Shown: positions 1 through 8,334, numbered from the stretch's first letter. The stretch: 64,000 bases of DNA from Streptomyces sp. CG1 (GCF_041080625.1 NZ_CP163518.1:4836001-4900000); one strand, 5' to 3'. Notes: a model not told the origin generated them from the letters alone. Program-made: numbers and translations.

Positions 1-203
1 CCGCTTTCCGGTCCGGCGTCGAGCGCAGCTACCCGCTGGCTCACGCCGGGCCGGAGGCCCTGCTCACCGAGCCTCTCGTGAACTCGGTGGCGGCCGTGCT
101 CGTCGGCTACGGCTTTCCCCGCCTTTCCGCCCCGGCTGACCGGGCGGCTCTCAAGTCGGCCCTTGTGGCCTTCCTCTACAACTCTCAGGAGAACGAATCG
201 TGA
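1..203 (+). CDS. C-terminal part of an AICE protein of unknown function (5' end outside window)
   Basis: An open frame enters at the window edge, with its first complete codon at base 3, and ends in TGA at 201-203. The 66 visible residues start AFRSGVERSYPLAHAGPEAL and end YNSQENES. I do not recognise the family. The stop overlaps the GTG start of the transfer ATPase (GTGA), so the two are translationally coupled and belong to the same transfer operon. Nothing visible indicates a function. In related elements this position is often held by small plasmid-transfer or regulatory proteins, which is context only. Confidence 0.6.
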   Translation, partial: AFRSGVERSYPLAHAGPEALLTEPLVNSVAAVLVGYGFPRLSAPADRAALKSALVAFLYNSQENES

Positions 204-1612
204 AGGATCTCAACGGCGCCGTGGAAGGGGCCTTGGGCTTCTGCCGTGTGGTGGTCGGCGTGGCTCTGGTCGTGCTGGTGTGCTGGTCGGTGTGGTGGGT
301 GGTCCGCTATGTGCGTGCCGATGCCATGACCCGGCAGTCCATCCGGCAGGCCATGCGGGTGCGGCGGACCTGGAAGCGGCTCGCGCCGATGCTGAAGCTG
401 TCGGCCACGGACAAGACGCCGACTGCGCTCGCGTCGATGTCGAACACGGGCAACAAGCCCATCAAGCCCCGGGTCCTGGTCCCCGCTCTGAAGGTCACGC
501 ATGACGCGTACGGGGTGATCGCGCGGGCGGGCTGCCTGCCGGGCGTCGGCCTGGAGCAGTACCAGAAGGCTGCCCCGCATCTGGCGGACGCCTGGAGGTG
601 CACGCGGGTCGCGGTCACCCAGGATGAGCCGGGGTCGGTCGTCATCCGTGGTGTGCGGCTCGATCCGCTGAAGTTCCCCACCGAGCACCGCCCCACGGGT
701 GAGGAGCCGGAGGAGGCGGCCCGGTGGGATCTGGGCGTGGATGAGTACGCACAGCCGGTGTCCGTCGACCTGCGGCAGGTGCCTGGTGTCACCGTGGGCG
801 GCCTTCCCGGCAAGGGCAAGACCTCGTTGATCAACCGGCTTCTGTCGGACTGGGCGCCGGCGCCGTGGGTTCAGTTCGCCTGCGCGGACGGCAAGGTGTC
901 CGCTGCGTACGAGGGGGACTATGCCGACTGGGTACAGCGCATGTTCGCCTTCGTCGGTGATGACCTGGAGGAAGCCAACAAGCTGTTCCGGCGGCTGGTG
1001 GACCTGCGGCGTGTGCGCTCGACCCTCGTGCGCGATGTGCTCGGGGTGAAGTCCGTGTGGGATGTGGGCCCGTCCGAGAAGTGGCCGCTCGTCGTGCTGA
1101 TCATTGATGAGGCGCACACCTACTTCCGCGACCACAAGGGCAGCGACCCCAAGACGAAGAAGCTCGCCGCGCTGGCCGCCGAGAACGCCCGGCTGGTGGA
1201 AGACCTGGTCAAGAAGGGCCGCTCTGTCGGAATCCTCGTCATCCTCGCCACGCAGAAGACCACCGGGGACGCGATCCCGACCTTCATCCGCGACGTGTGC
1301 CCCGTGGGCCTGAGCTTCGCTCAGAAGACCGCCGAAGCCGCCGTTGCGGCGCTCGGTGAGGACATCCGGGAGTGGCCGGATGCCAACCCGATCAACCTTC
1401 AGGACCCGGCCTACATCGGCGTGGCCTCGATGAACCACCAGTCCCAGCCCGGCTTCACCCGCATCCGCACCCCGTACGTGCCGGACGAGTGGGCGTCCGA
1501 CATCGCCCATGCCACCAACCACCTGACCGCCGACCCGGCCGACCTGCTCCCCTCCGTCGACCTCACCAAGATCGACCCGGACGACGACGGCTCCACGCCG
1601 CTCGCGGCCTGA
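200..1612 (+). CDS. tra: FtsK/SpoIIIE-type DNA translocase, AICE conjugal transfer protein (TraSA/TraB-like)
   Basis: This 470-residue protein is the single-protein motor that moves double-stranded element DNA between mycelial compartments in Streptomyces conjugation. One hydrophobic segment (about residues 15-37, with VVVGVALVVLVCWSVWWVV) anchors it in the membrane. A Walker A motif GGLPGKGKTSLI lies near residue 205 and a Walker B motif VVLIIDEAHTY near residue 300, followed by a sensor stretch ILVILATQKTTGD typical of FtsK/TraB ATPases. The GTG start at 200 overlaps the previous stop and has AGGAGA at 187-192. Small transfer and spread genes follow on the same strand. Family assignment is firm. 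That it transfers this element is inferred from context. Confidence 0.88.
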   Translation: MKDLNGAVEGALGFCRVVVGVALVVLVCWSVWWVVRYVRADAMTRQSIRQAMRVRRTWKRLAPMLKLSATDKTPTALASMSNTGNKPIKPRVLVPALKVTHDAYGVIARAGCLPGVGLEQYQKAAPHLADAWRCTRVAVTQDEPGSVVIRGVRLDPLKFPTEHRPTGEEPEEAARWDLGVDEYAQPVSVDLRQVPGVTVGGLPGKGKTSLINRLLSDWAPAPWVQFACADGKVSAAYEGDYADWVQRMFAFVGDDLEEANKLFRRLVDLRRVRSTLVRDVLGVKSVWDVGPSEKWPLVVLIIDEAHTYFRDHKGSDPKTKKLAALAAENARLVEDLVKKGRSVGILVILATQKTTGDAIPTFIRDVCPVGLSFAQKTAEAAVAALGEDIREWPDANPINLQDPAYIGVASMNHQSQPGFTRIRTPYVPDEWASDIAHATNHLTADPADLLPSVDLTKIDPDDDGSTPLAA

Positions 1613-1628
1613 TCCATCGGGAGGACAG

Positions 1629-1808
1629 ATGCGTCCCCGCATCCGAAAAGCCGTCCGCGCCATGCGGCAAGCCGTCCGCGAACAGCGTTGGGCAGACGCC
1701 TCGGCAATCGGCGTCGCCGCCTACCGCGTCGCCAACGGCAAGGAACGTCGGCTGCTCGAAACGTACCTCGGACCCAGCGCGGCCAAGCTCGTGGGCCGGA
1801 AGCACTGA
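1629..1808 (+). CDS. Small basic AICE-associated protein
   Basis: This 59-codon gene has a good ribosome site (GGGAGG at 1619-1624) and ATG at 1629. It sits 16 bases after the transfer ATPase and 48 bases before the SpdB-like gene, all on one strand. The product is strongly basic (MRPRIRKAVRAMRQAVREQR at the N-terminus) and ends GPSAAKLVGRKH, with no membrane segment. Small basic proteins in this position are common in Streptomyces integrative elements, often labelled mobile-element transfer protein, but their role is not known to me. Coding is supported by the ribosome site, spacing and codon pattern. Confidence 0.65.
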   Translation: MRPRIRKAVRAMRQAVREQRWADASAIGVAAYRVANGKERRLLETYLGPSAAKLVGRKH

Positions 1809-1856
1809 CCACCGGCGGTCAACGCCCCGTCACCTGCGAAAGGAGGTGAACTCCCA

Positions 1857-2570
1857 ATGTCTGAGGACCGGATCACCCAGCGCACCGTGACCGTGGTCAT
1901 GGGCATCATCGCTCTCCTGGCGTTCGTCTTCTCCTTCGGCAACGTCTGGGCCCTGGCCCTGCGCCTGGGCGTCCCCGCCCCCATCGCACCACTCATCGCC
2001 CCGATGGTGGACCTGTCCGTGGTCGGGCTCCTGGTCGCCCTGCGCTACCTGTCCCTTCGCGGCGTCCCGGCCGAGCACATGAAGGCGGCCACCCGCCTCA
2101 TGCACGTCTCCGGTCTGCTGACCCTGGCCCTCAACGTCGCCGAACCCGTCGTCGCCCGGCATTACGGCCGCGCTGCCATCGACGCCGTAGCCCCGCTGCT
2201 GCTCCTGGGCTGGGGAGCGGTCGGCCCGCAGCTGCTGCGCTCCTTCCACACGGTCACCACCGAAGCAGCCGCCCCGGCGGTCACTGCCGAGATGGCACCG
2301 GCCCATGAGCCCGCCCCGGCCTCCGTCGAACCGGAACCCGCCCCGCCCGCTATGCCGGAACCGGCCCCGGCTGCGCCGCTCACCATCCCGGCCCCAGCCG
2401 TGCCTGCGCCTGCGCCTGTGGTGACAGTGCCTGAGCCGCTGCTCGCCGAAGCACGCTCCATCGCCGCGTCCCATCACGCGGAGCACGGCGACAACATCAC
2501 ACCGGCCCAGCTCAAGAGGCGACTCGGTATCGGCCTTCCCATGGCTACCGCTCTCCACGCCGCCCTGTAG
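1857..2570 (+). CDS. spdB: SpdB-like intramycelial spread protein (DUF2637 type)
   Basis: Spd proteins help element DNA spread through the septate recipient mycelium together with the transfer ATPase. The product has 237 residues. Residues 13-140 carry about four hydrophobic helices (for example VVMGIIALLAFVFSFGNVWA) in the DUF2637 pattern. A long proline/alanine/glutamate-rich linker (about 150-200) follows, then a short C-terminal helix-turn-helix-like tail (ITPAQLKRRLGIGLPMATAL). The ribosome site AGGAGGTGA at 1841-1849 is nearly perfect. It lies between the transfer and replication genes, the usual AICE order. The linker is low-complexity and may be extended; that is a reading of composition only. 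Confidence 0.78.
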   Translation: MSEDRITQRTVTVVMGIIALLAFVFSFGNVWALALRLGVPAPIAPLIAPMVDLSVVGLLVALRYLSLRGVPAEHMKAATRLMHVSGLLTLALNVAEPVVARHYGRAAIDAVAPLLLLGWGAVGPQLLRSFHTVTTEAAAPAVTAEMAPAHEPAPASVEPEPAPPAMPEPAPAAPLTIPAPAVPAPAPVVTVPEPLLAEARSIAASHHAEHGDNITPAQLKRRLGIGLPMATALHAAL

Positions 2571-2639
2571 GGCCGCACCCTCCGCCGGCCTTCCCGGCAC
2601 CTCCCACCCTCGCCCGCCCCTGGGCCCACCCCGTCATGC

Positions 2640-2684
2640 CTGCGGGCAGCAGCCGACTCGTTCCGTCCCGTCTGCTGCCCGCAG
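2640..2684. promoter_or_regulatory. Perfect 13-bp inverted repeat upstream of the replication initiator
   Basis: The arms CTGCGGGCAGCAG (2640-2652) and CTGCTGCCCGCAG (2672-2684) are perfectly complementary, with a 19-base loop. The repeat sits in the 186-base gap between spdB and repSA. A weak pyrimidine run follows but no clear T tract, so it may be a terminator or attenuator for the transfer operon, or a hairpin used by the rolling-circle initiator. The sequence alone does not decide. Confidence 0.6.
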
Positions 2685-2756
2685 CTTTCACCGCGAGCGC
2701 ACGCGCAACGCACCCGTCGCTCTCATCCTCGTGCCAGATAGGAGACCCCGCCACTC

Positions 2757-4235
2757 ATGCGCCGCCCCCTCGACCTGCGCCACGTCGTCAGCCCCGGCCT
2801 GCGGGACCTGATCGAACTGGCCAACACCCACGACTTCGACCGCGTCACCGAACAGGTCCGCAACCTGCGCGGCTGCACCCACCCCGTCAATCTCCACGGT
2901 TGGAGCACCACCACCGACCCGGCCACCAAGGAAGTCGTCCGCTCCTACCGCTCCGAGGACGAGCCTTCCGGGCGCCTCCTCACTGTCTGCGGCAACCGCC
3001 GCGCCTCCCGCTGCCCCGCCTGCTCCCGCGTCTACGCCGCCGACACCTACCACCTCATCAAGGCCGGACTCTCCGGCGGGAAGAACGTCGCCGAAACCGT
3101 CCGCGACCACCCCCGCGCCTTCGTCACCCTCACCGCCCCCTCCTTCGGCCCCGTCCACAACCGCCCCGCCACCGACGCAGGCAAGCCCCGGCCCTGCGCC
3201 TGCGGCGACACCCACGCCGAAGACGCCCCACTCGGCACCCCACTGAACCCATCCACCTACGACTACTCCGGCGCCGTGCTCTGGAACGCGCACGCCGGGC
3301 AGCTCTGGGCACGCTTCACCACCTATATGCGCCGAGCCCTGGCCGAATACCTCGGCATGACGCAGAAGGCACTGAACGCCGCCCTCCGCGTCTCCTTCGC
3401 CAAGGTCGCCGAGTACCAGAAACGTGGCCTGATCCACTTCCACGCCGTGATCCGCTTCGACGGCCCCGACGGCCACACCAGCACGCCCCCGCCCTGGGCC
3501 ACCTTCGATGCCCTGAAAACCGCGGTGGGCCTGGCGCGCGAGCGAGCCCGGCTCACCATTGAGTCCGACTCGATCGGCGAACGTGTCATCGCCTGGGGCG
3601 GCCGGTACAAGGTCGATCCCATCTCGGCCCTGGGCGACGGTGAACTCACCGACGCCAGGGTTGCCGAGTACACAGACGCCAAGGTCGCCGGATACATCGC
3701 CAAGTACGCCACCAAGAACGCCGAAGGCGCGGGCACCGTCGACCGCACCCTGATGTGCCGCCCTTGCGCCGGACGCGGCTACGTACGCGGCCCTGACCAC
3801 TTCCACGACCGGTGCGCCGACTGCGACGGCACCGGACAGGCCGAACCCATCAAGGCCCTGCCAGTCCAGCAGCACGTACGGCAGATGATCCGTACCGCCT
3901 GGGCCCTCGGCCATCTGCCGGAGTTCGCCGAACTCAAGCTCTGGAAGTGGGCCCACATGCTCGGCTTCCGCGGCCACTTCTCCACGAAATCCCGCGCCTA
4001 CTCCACCACCCTCGGCGCCCTCCGCGACGTACGCCGCGCCTGGCGCCTCGCCCAGGCCGACGCCGCCCGCGCCCGCGCCGGCCTCCCCACCACCGACGAG
4101 AACACCACCCTCGTCACCGCCTCCTCCTGGACCTACCTCAGCAGCGGCTACCGCCCCGGCGAAGAACTTCTCGCCGCGCAAGTCCGCCACGACATCGCCC
4201 ACACCCAACGCCTCAGGCAAGAGGGGGAGTTCTAA
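2757..4235 (+). CDS. repSA: RepSA-like rolling-circle replication initiator of the AICE
   Basis: This 492-residue protein nicks the element origin and starts rolling-circle replication of the excised form. All three HUH-family motifs are visible: FVTLTAPSFG (about residues 122-131), the metal-binding HFH in RGLIHFHAVIRFDG (about 225-238), and the nicking-tyrosine region VAGYIAKYATKN (about 310-321). Cysteine-rich clusters near residues 81-92 (CGNRRASRCPACSR) and 333-358 suggest zinc ribbons, as in other actinobacterial Rep proteins. AGGAGA lies 11-16 bases before the ATG. It follows spdB and precedes a small gene whose ATG comes directly after its stop codon. pSAM2 RepSA is the best-known relative. 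Confidence 0.87.
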   Translation: MRRPLDLRHVVSPGLRDLIELANTHDFDRVTEQVRNLRGCTHPVNLHGWSTTTDPATKEVVRSYRSEDEPSGRLLTVCGNRRASRCPACSRVYAADTYHLIKAGLSGGKNVAETVRDHPRAFVTLTAPSFGPVHNRPATDAGKPRPCACGDTHAEDAPLGTPLNPSTYDYSGAVLWNAHAGQLWARFTTYMRRALAEYLGMTQKALNAALRVSFAKVAEYQKRGLIHFHAVIRFDGPDGHTSTPPPWATFDALKTAVGLARERARLTIESDSIGERVIAWGGRYKVDPISALGDGELTDARVAEYTDAKVAGYIAKYATKNAEGAGTVDRTLMCRPCAGRGYVRGPDHFHDRCADCDGTGQAEPIKALPVQQHVRQMIRTAWALGHLPEFAELKLWKWAHMLGFRGHFSTKSRAYSTTLGALRDVRRAWRLAQADAARARAGLPTTDENTTLVTASSWTYLSSGYRPGEELLAAQVRHDIAHTQRLRQEGEF

Positions 4236-4745
4236 ATGACCAACCGCACCACGACGTTCGTCGGCCGCTTCCAGTGCGGCCAGGGCTCTTGGCGCGTCTC
4301 CACTGGGACTGAGGAAGTCGCCGCAGCCATCGGGAAGCTCTTCGGCAGGCAGTTGCCGACCCGGGCCAGCAACGAAGCCGACTACTTCGAACTGCTGCCC
4401 CGATCAACCACCATGCGAGTCGTCATCTCCGGCCCCGAATCCATCAGGGCCGGCCTGCTGACAGCCGCACCTCGCTATGAGCCGAAGCCCAGTATTCGCC
4501 TCTCGTTCCGTCTCGCCGACGCATACGCCCTCGGCGGCTTCCGCCTCAGTTCCGCCTCATGGGACCTGGCGGAATCCGTCCCAGCGCTAAGGGCCGCACT
4601 ATCCGGGATAGGCGGGGATGCCCTCTGCGAACTCGCCGCAGAGACGGTTGAGTTCACAACCCGCGATGGCGCCGCACTGTCCTATTGCCGCCCCTCTATC
4701 AAGGTCATCGGCCCCTGGCACGACCCCGACCAGGGCACTGCCTGA
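4236..4745 (+). CDS. AICE-encoded protein of unknown function
   Basis: The ATG follows the repSA stop codon directly (TAA then ATG), so it is translated with the initiator. The product has 169 residues, is soluble by inspection, and has alternating beta-like stretches (MRVVISGP, PSIRLSFRLADAY, AALSYCRPSIKVIGPW). I do not recognise a family. Its place between rep and the integrase is where many elements carry excisionase or regulatory genes. At 169 residues it is longer than typical excisionases and no helix-turn-helix is obvious, so I do not assign that role. Confidence 0.7.
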   Translation: MTNRTTTFVGRFQCGQGSWRVSTGTEEVAAAIGKLFGRQLPTRASNEADYFELLPRSTTMRVVISGPESIRAGLLTAAPRYEPKPSIRLSFRLADAYALGGFRLSSASWDLAESVPALRAALSGIGGDALCELAAETVEFTTRDGAALSYCRPSIKVIGPWHDPDQGTA

Positions 4746-4760
4746 GCTGAACAGACGCAA

Positions 4761-4792
4761 GGGCGCCCCCACCTCGTCCGGTGGGGGCGCCC
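4761..4792. terminator. Bidirectional terminator between the AICE operon and the integrase
   Basis: A perfect 13-bp stem, GGGCGCCCCCACC (4761-4773) against GGTGGGGGCGCCC (4780-4792), with a 6-base loop lies between two convergent genes. It is followed on the + strand by a pyrimidine-rich CTCTCGTCTGTCT stretch. Confidence 0.85.
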
Positions 4793-4817
4793 TCTCGTCT
4801 GTCTGGTGGCGTCGGCG

Positions 4818-6458
4818 TCAGCCCCGGCTGTCGGTCGTCTCGATCTCCTGTCCGCTCTTCTTCGCCGCTGCCGCCCGTCGCATGTGCCCCTCCTCGCCGA
4901 AGTACACCGACAGGCGTGAGGTGTCCAGCTTCTTCCCGCCCCGCCGCGCGGGTGCCACCTCCACGTAGCCGCCCGCGTTCAACAACAGGTCTCGCTTACC
5001 GGCCACGTCCGAGCGCTTCCACTGCTCGGCATGCGTCTCGCCGGTCGGCTCCGCCTTTACGCCGCCCGGCTTCGCCGTTCGCTGCCTCTCCTTCAGGGAG
5101 GCCAGACGCTCCTCCAGCTTGGCGTACTGCTCCGCGTACCGGATCGCTCCGTCGTCGCCCTTAAACAGGCCCCGGTCGTAGCGATCTTTTTGCAAGTCGG
5201 CCAACGCTTCCTCAGCCTGCCTGATCTGCGGGCGGAAGTCCTCGCCCGCCTCCTGGACCGTCCGCATCACGGAAAGGTGCCCGTACTTCGCAAGGAACTG
5301 CTCGGTGACATGCTCCTCGGTGGTCACCCCCGCCACGGTCGGCCCGTAGCACTTCTCGCCCGGCTTCTCCTCCCCCTTGGCCGCCCGCTGGCGGTACTTC
5401 AGGGGGCCGATGCACCGGTACCGAAGCTGACCGTTGCGCCCGCTGAAGGTGTACATGCGCTCACCACAGACTCCGCAGTGCATGATGCCGCGCAACAGCG
5501 ACGTCCCCTCCCGGCGCTTCTCACCAGGATTGGCCCGGCGCTCCAACTCGTCCTGGAGCACCTGCCAGGTGTCCGTTTCGAGGATCGGCGGGCGGTTGAC
5601 CAGGGGCAGACCGTCCGTCCGCAGGATCGGCTTTCCATCCTCGATGACCTGGCCGAGCAACTGGGGATTGCCCAGCAGGCTGCGTAGCGTCGTCGTGTAC
5701 CACTGCTTGGAGTCGCTGCGCTTGCCCGTGGTCTGGCGTGAGGTGTGGCCGGGCGACGGGACGCCCTCCTTGTTGAGATCGTTGATGATCTGCATGAGGG
5801 AGTCCTTGGCCAGGACCCTTTCCACGATCTTCCTGATCGTCTTGGCCTCGTCCTCGTTGACCGCAAGGACCTTGCCCGCCCCGTTGGGGTTGGGGACGAC
5901 CATGTAGCCGTACGGGACGCGGCCGCCGGTGTAGCGGCCCTCGCGGCGCAGGTGCTCGTGGGCACTGGACACCCGCATGCCGATGGTGTCGGACTCCAGC
6001 TCGGCGAAGACCGCGATGACCTTTGCCATGGCCCGGCCCATGGACGACGTGAGGTCAAGAGGTTCCGTGGCCGATGCGAGCGCAACGCTCTGGTGCTCGG
6101 CGAGTCGCATGATCTCCGCGAAGTCGACCGTCGAGCGTGCAAGCCGGTCGATCTTGAAGAACACGATCACGTCCAGCTCGGCGAGCCGGGTCAGGATGCG
6201 TTGCAGACCCGGCCGGTCGAGGCCCCGCGAGAAGCCGGAGACATCGATGTCTTCCTCGACGACTATGACGTCCCAGCCACGTGCCTCACACAGCGCCTCG
6301 CACGCTGCGCGCTGGCGCTCTGGAGAAGTCGTCTCGTCCGTTTCACGCGATAGGCGAACATAGATAGCGGCGCGCATCCCCGGCGCGCTGGCCGGTACGC
6401 CCTTCCGGCGCCGGGCACGGGGCATGGCCCGAGCAGTGGCAGGTGCAGTGTCTGTCAC
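4818..6458 (-). CDS. int: Large serine recombinase (site-specific integrase of the AICE)
   Basis: This enzyme integrates and excises the element by serine recombination. With the GTG start at 6458 it has 546 residues. The N-terminal resolvase domain has the catalytic serine in RAAIYVRLSRE (about residue 37), the TSPERQRAACEAL motif, and FFKIDRLARSTVDF. A recombinase domain (GRYTGGRVPYGY onward) and a zinc ribbon (HCGVCGERM and YRC, about residues 315-345) follow. The C-terminal third is charged and helical, a likely coiled coil. A longer upstream reading frame exists, but it reads through antisense XPB sequence past the insertion point, so I reject that start; AGGA lies at a normal distance from 6458. 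A serine integrase on a Rep/Tra-type AICE is less usual than a tyrosine one. Confidence 0.88.
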   Translation of the reverse strand: MTDTAPATARAMPRARRRKGVPASAPGMRAAIYVRLSRETDETTSPERQRAACEALCEARGWDVIVVEEDIDVSGFSRGLDRPGLQRILTRLAELDVIVFFKIDRLARSTVDFAEIMRLAEHQSVALASATEPLDLTSSMGRAMAKVIAVFAELESDTIGMRVSSAHEHLRREGRYTGGRVPYGYMVVPNPNGAGKVLAVNEDEAKTIRKIVERVLAKDSLMQIINDLNKEGVPSPGHTSRQTTGKRSDSKQWYTTTLRSLLGNPQLLGQVIEDGKPILRTDGLPLVNRPPILETDTWQVLQDELERRANPGEKRREGTSLLRGIMHCGVCGERMYTFSGRNGQLRYRCIGPLKYRQRAAKGEEKPGEKCYGPTVAGVTTEEHVTEQFLAKYGHLSVMRTVQEAGEDFRPQIRQAEEALADLQKDRYDRGLFKGDDGAIRYAEQYAKLEERLASLKERQRTAKPGGVKAEPTGETHAEQWKRSDVAGKRDLLLNAGGYVEVAPARRGGKKLDTSRLSVYFGEEGHMRRAAAAKKSGQEIETTDSRG

Positions 6459-6464
6459 GCTGAC

Positions 6465-6515
6465 GATCCTATCTGCGGAGGTATGCGTGTCCTGCCTAAT
6501 CGTCCAGTCCGACAA
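6465..6515. other. Probable attachment-site junction (attL or attR) of the AICE at the XPB helicase 5' end
   Basis: Between the integrase start (6458, minus) and conserved XPB coding sequence (beginning L-I-V-Q-S-D-K at about 6496) only about 30 bases remain. The XPB family in Streptomyces normally begins with a short lead-in before LIVQSDKTLLLEV. Here the lead-in VSC is different, so the element-chromosome junction lies close to 6487-6500. The second junction lies outside the window. The exact core dinucleotide cannot be set from one end. Confidence 0.65.
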
Positions 6516-8127
6516 GACCCTGCTCCTGGAAGTCGACCACGAGCGGGCCGATGACTGTCGTCGGGCCATCGCGCCGTTCGCCGAGCTGGAGCGGGCGCCC
6601 GAGCACATCCACACCTACCGGGTCACGCCGCTCGGACTGTGGAACGCGCGCGCCGCCGGGCATGACGCCGAGCAGGTGGTGGACGCGCTGGTGCAGTACA
6701 GCCGGTATCCGGTGCCGCATGCGCTGCTGGTCGACATCGCCGACACCATGGACCGCTACGGCCGTCTGACCCTGTCCAAGCACCCCGCGCACGGGCTCGT
6801 CCTCACCACCACCGACCGGCCGGTGCTGGAGGAGGTGCTGAAGTCCAAGCGGATCGCCCCGCTGGTGGGGGCACGGATCGACCCGGACTCGGTCGTCGTG
6901 CATCCCTCCGAGCGCGGGCAGATCAAGCAGGTGCTGCTGAAGCTGGGCTGGCCGGCCGAGGATCTCGCCGGGTACGTCGACGGTGAGGCGCATCCGATCG
7001 AGCTGCTGGAGGACAGCTGGGCACTGCGGCCGTACCAGAAGCAGGCCGTGGAGAACTTCTGGCACGGCGGCAGCGGGGTGGTCGTGCTCCCGTGCGGCGC
7101 CGGGAAGACGCTGGTCGGCGCCGGTTCGATGGCCCAGGCGAAATCCACCACCCTCATCCTCGTCACCAACACCGTCTCCGCCCGGCAGTGGAAGCACGAG
7201 CTGGTGAAGCGGACCTCGCTGACCGAGGACGAGATCGGCGAGTACAGCGGGACGCGGAAGGAGATCCGCCCGGTCACCATCGCCACCTACCAGGTGCTGA
7301 CGACCAAGCGGAAGGGCGTCTACCCGCACCTGGAGCTGTTCGACTCCCGGGACTGGGGACTGATCGTCTACGACGAGGTGCACCTCCTTCCGGCTCCCGT
7401 CTTCAAGTTCACCGCCGATCTGCAGGCACGGCGGCGGCTCGGTCTGACGGCCACCCTCGTCCGCGAGGACGGCCGCGAGTCGGACGTGTTCTCCCTCATC
7501 GGGCCGAAGCGGTTCGACGCGCCGTGGAAGGAGATCGAGGCGCAGGGGTACATCGCGCCGGCCGACTGTGTCGAGGTCCGGGTGAACCTCACCGACTCCG
7601 AGCGGCTCGCGTACGCCACCGCCGAGACGGAGGAGAAGTACCGCTTCTGTGCGACGACGGACACGAAGCGGAAGGTGACGGAGGCGATCGTGCGCCGGTT
7701 CGCCGGGCAGCAGATCCTCGTCATCGGCCAGTACATCGACCAACTCGACGAACTGGGCGAGCACTTGAACGCCCCCGTCATCAAGGGCGAGACCTCCAAT
7801 ACCCAGCGCGAGAAGCTCTTCGACGCCTTCAGGGAAGGCGAGATCAGCGTGCTGGTGGTGTCGAAGGTCGCGAACTTCTCCGTCGACCTGCCGGAGGCGA
7901 CGGTCGCCATCCAGGTGTCCGGCACCTTCGGCTCCCGCCAGGAGGAGGCCCAGCGGCTCGGCCGGGTCCTGCGCCCGAAGGCCGACGGCCACCAGGCGCA
8001 CTTCTACTCGGTCGTCGCCCGCGACACCATCGACCAGGACTTCGCCGCCCACCGCCAGCGCTTCCTGGCCGAACAGGGCTACTCCTACCGGATCATGGAC
8101 GCCGACGAGATCCTGGCGGAGAGCTGA
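6487..8127 (+). CDS. XPB/ERCC3-like DNA repair helicase, with its 5' end rebuilt by the integrated element
   Basis: This superfamily 2 helicase is the bacterial relative of eukaryotic XPB and is thought to act in DNA repair or transcription-coupled processes. The 546-residue protein has an N-terminal damage-recognition-like domain, Walker A in LPCGAGKTLVGAG (about 200), a DEVH box in LIVYDEVHLLPAP (about 294), motif III LGLTATLVRED and motif VI EEAQRLGRVLRPK near the end. I choose GTG 6487 because GGAGG lies at 6477-6481 and homology starts five codons later. The longer frame from 6424 overlaps the integrase. Both ribosome site and start seem to come from the element or its attachment site. 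The promoter must then be read from inside the element. Confidence 0.85.
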   Translation: MSCLIVQSDKTLLLEVDHERADDCRRAIAPFAELERAPEHIHTYRVTPLGLWNARAAGHDAEQVVDALVQYSRYPVPHALLVDIADTMDRYGRLTLSKHPAHGLVLTTTDRPVLEEVLKSKRIAPLVGARIDPDSVVVHPSERGQIKQVLLKLGWPAEDLAGYVDGEAHPIELLEDSWALRPYQKQAVENFWHGGSGVVVLPCGAGKTLVGAGSMAQAKSTTLILVTNTVSARQWKHELVKRTSLTEDEIGEYSGTRKEIRPVTIATYQVLTTKRKGVYPHLELFDSRDWGLIVYDEVHLLPAPVFKFTADLQARRRLGLTATLVREDGRESDVFSLIGPKRFDAPWKEIEAQGYIAPADCVEVRVNLTDSERLAYATAETEEKYRFCATTDTKRKVTEAIVRRFAGQQILVIGQYIDQLDELGEHLNAPVIKGETSNTQREKLFDAFREGEISVLVVSKVANFSVDLPEATVAIQVSGTFGSRQEEAQRLGRVLRPKADGHQAHFYSVVARDTIDQDFAAHRQRFLAEQGYSYRIMDADEILAES

Positions 8128-8151
8128 GCCGGCGGCCGGCCCGGGGGGCGG

Positions 8152-8334
8152 TCACCGACGGCGTATGCCCGCTTCCTCGCCGTACTCGCCGAGGATGACC
8201 ACGCCGAACGCGGCCTCCGCGAACACCTTGACGGCGCGCAGGGCGTTGCCGAGCCAGTGGTGGTGCGGGCCGTCCACGGCTGTGGCGCCGGTCGGCGGCC
8301 GGACAGGACCTGGGGAGATGGTTGCTGCGCTCAT
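8152..8334 (-). CDS. Small conserved Streptomyces protein of unknown function
   Basis: This 60-residue product starts MSAATISPGPVRPP and contains the well-conserved-looking core HHHWLGNALRAVKVFAEAAF followed by VVILGEYGEEAGIRRR. I recall small Streptomyces proteins with this LG-x-ALRA-x-VF and LGEY-x-EEAG pattern but know no function. It is convergent with the helicase gene, 24 bases apart. The GGAGA upstream sits unusually close to the ATG, so the start is uncertain. No signal peptide or membrane helix is visible. Confidence 0.6.
   Translation of the reverse strand: MSAATISPGPVRPPTGATAVDGPHHHWLGNALRAVKVFAEAAFGVVILGEYGEEAGIRRR

Noticed and set aside
6459..6614. Upstream extension of the serine integrase to 6614
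   Set aside because: The extension reads antisense through the conserved XPB N-terminus, beyond the element junction, and looks non-coding.
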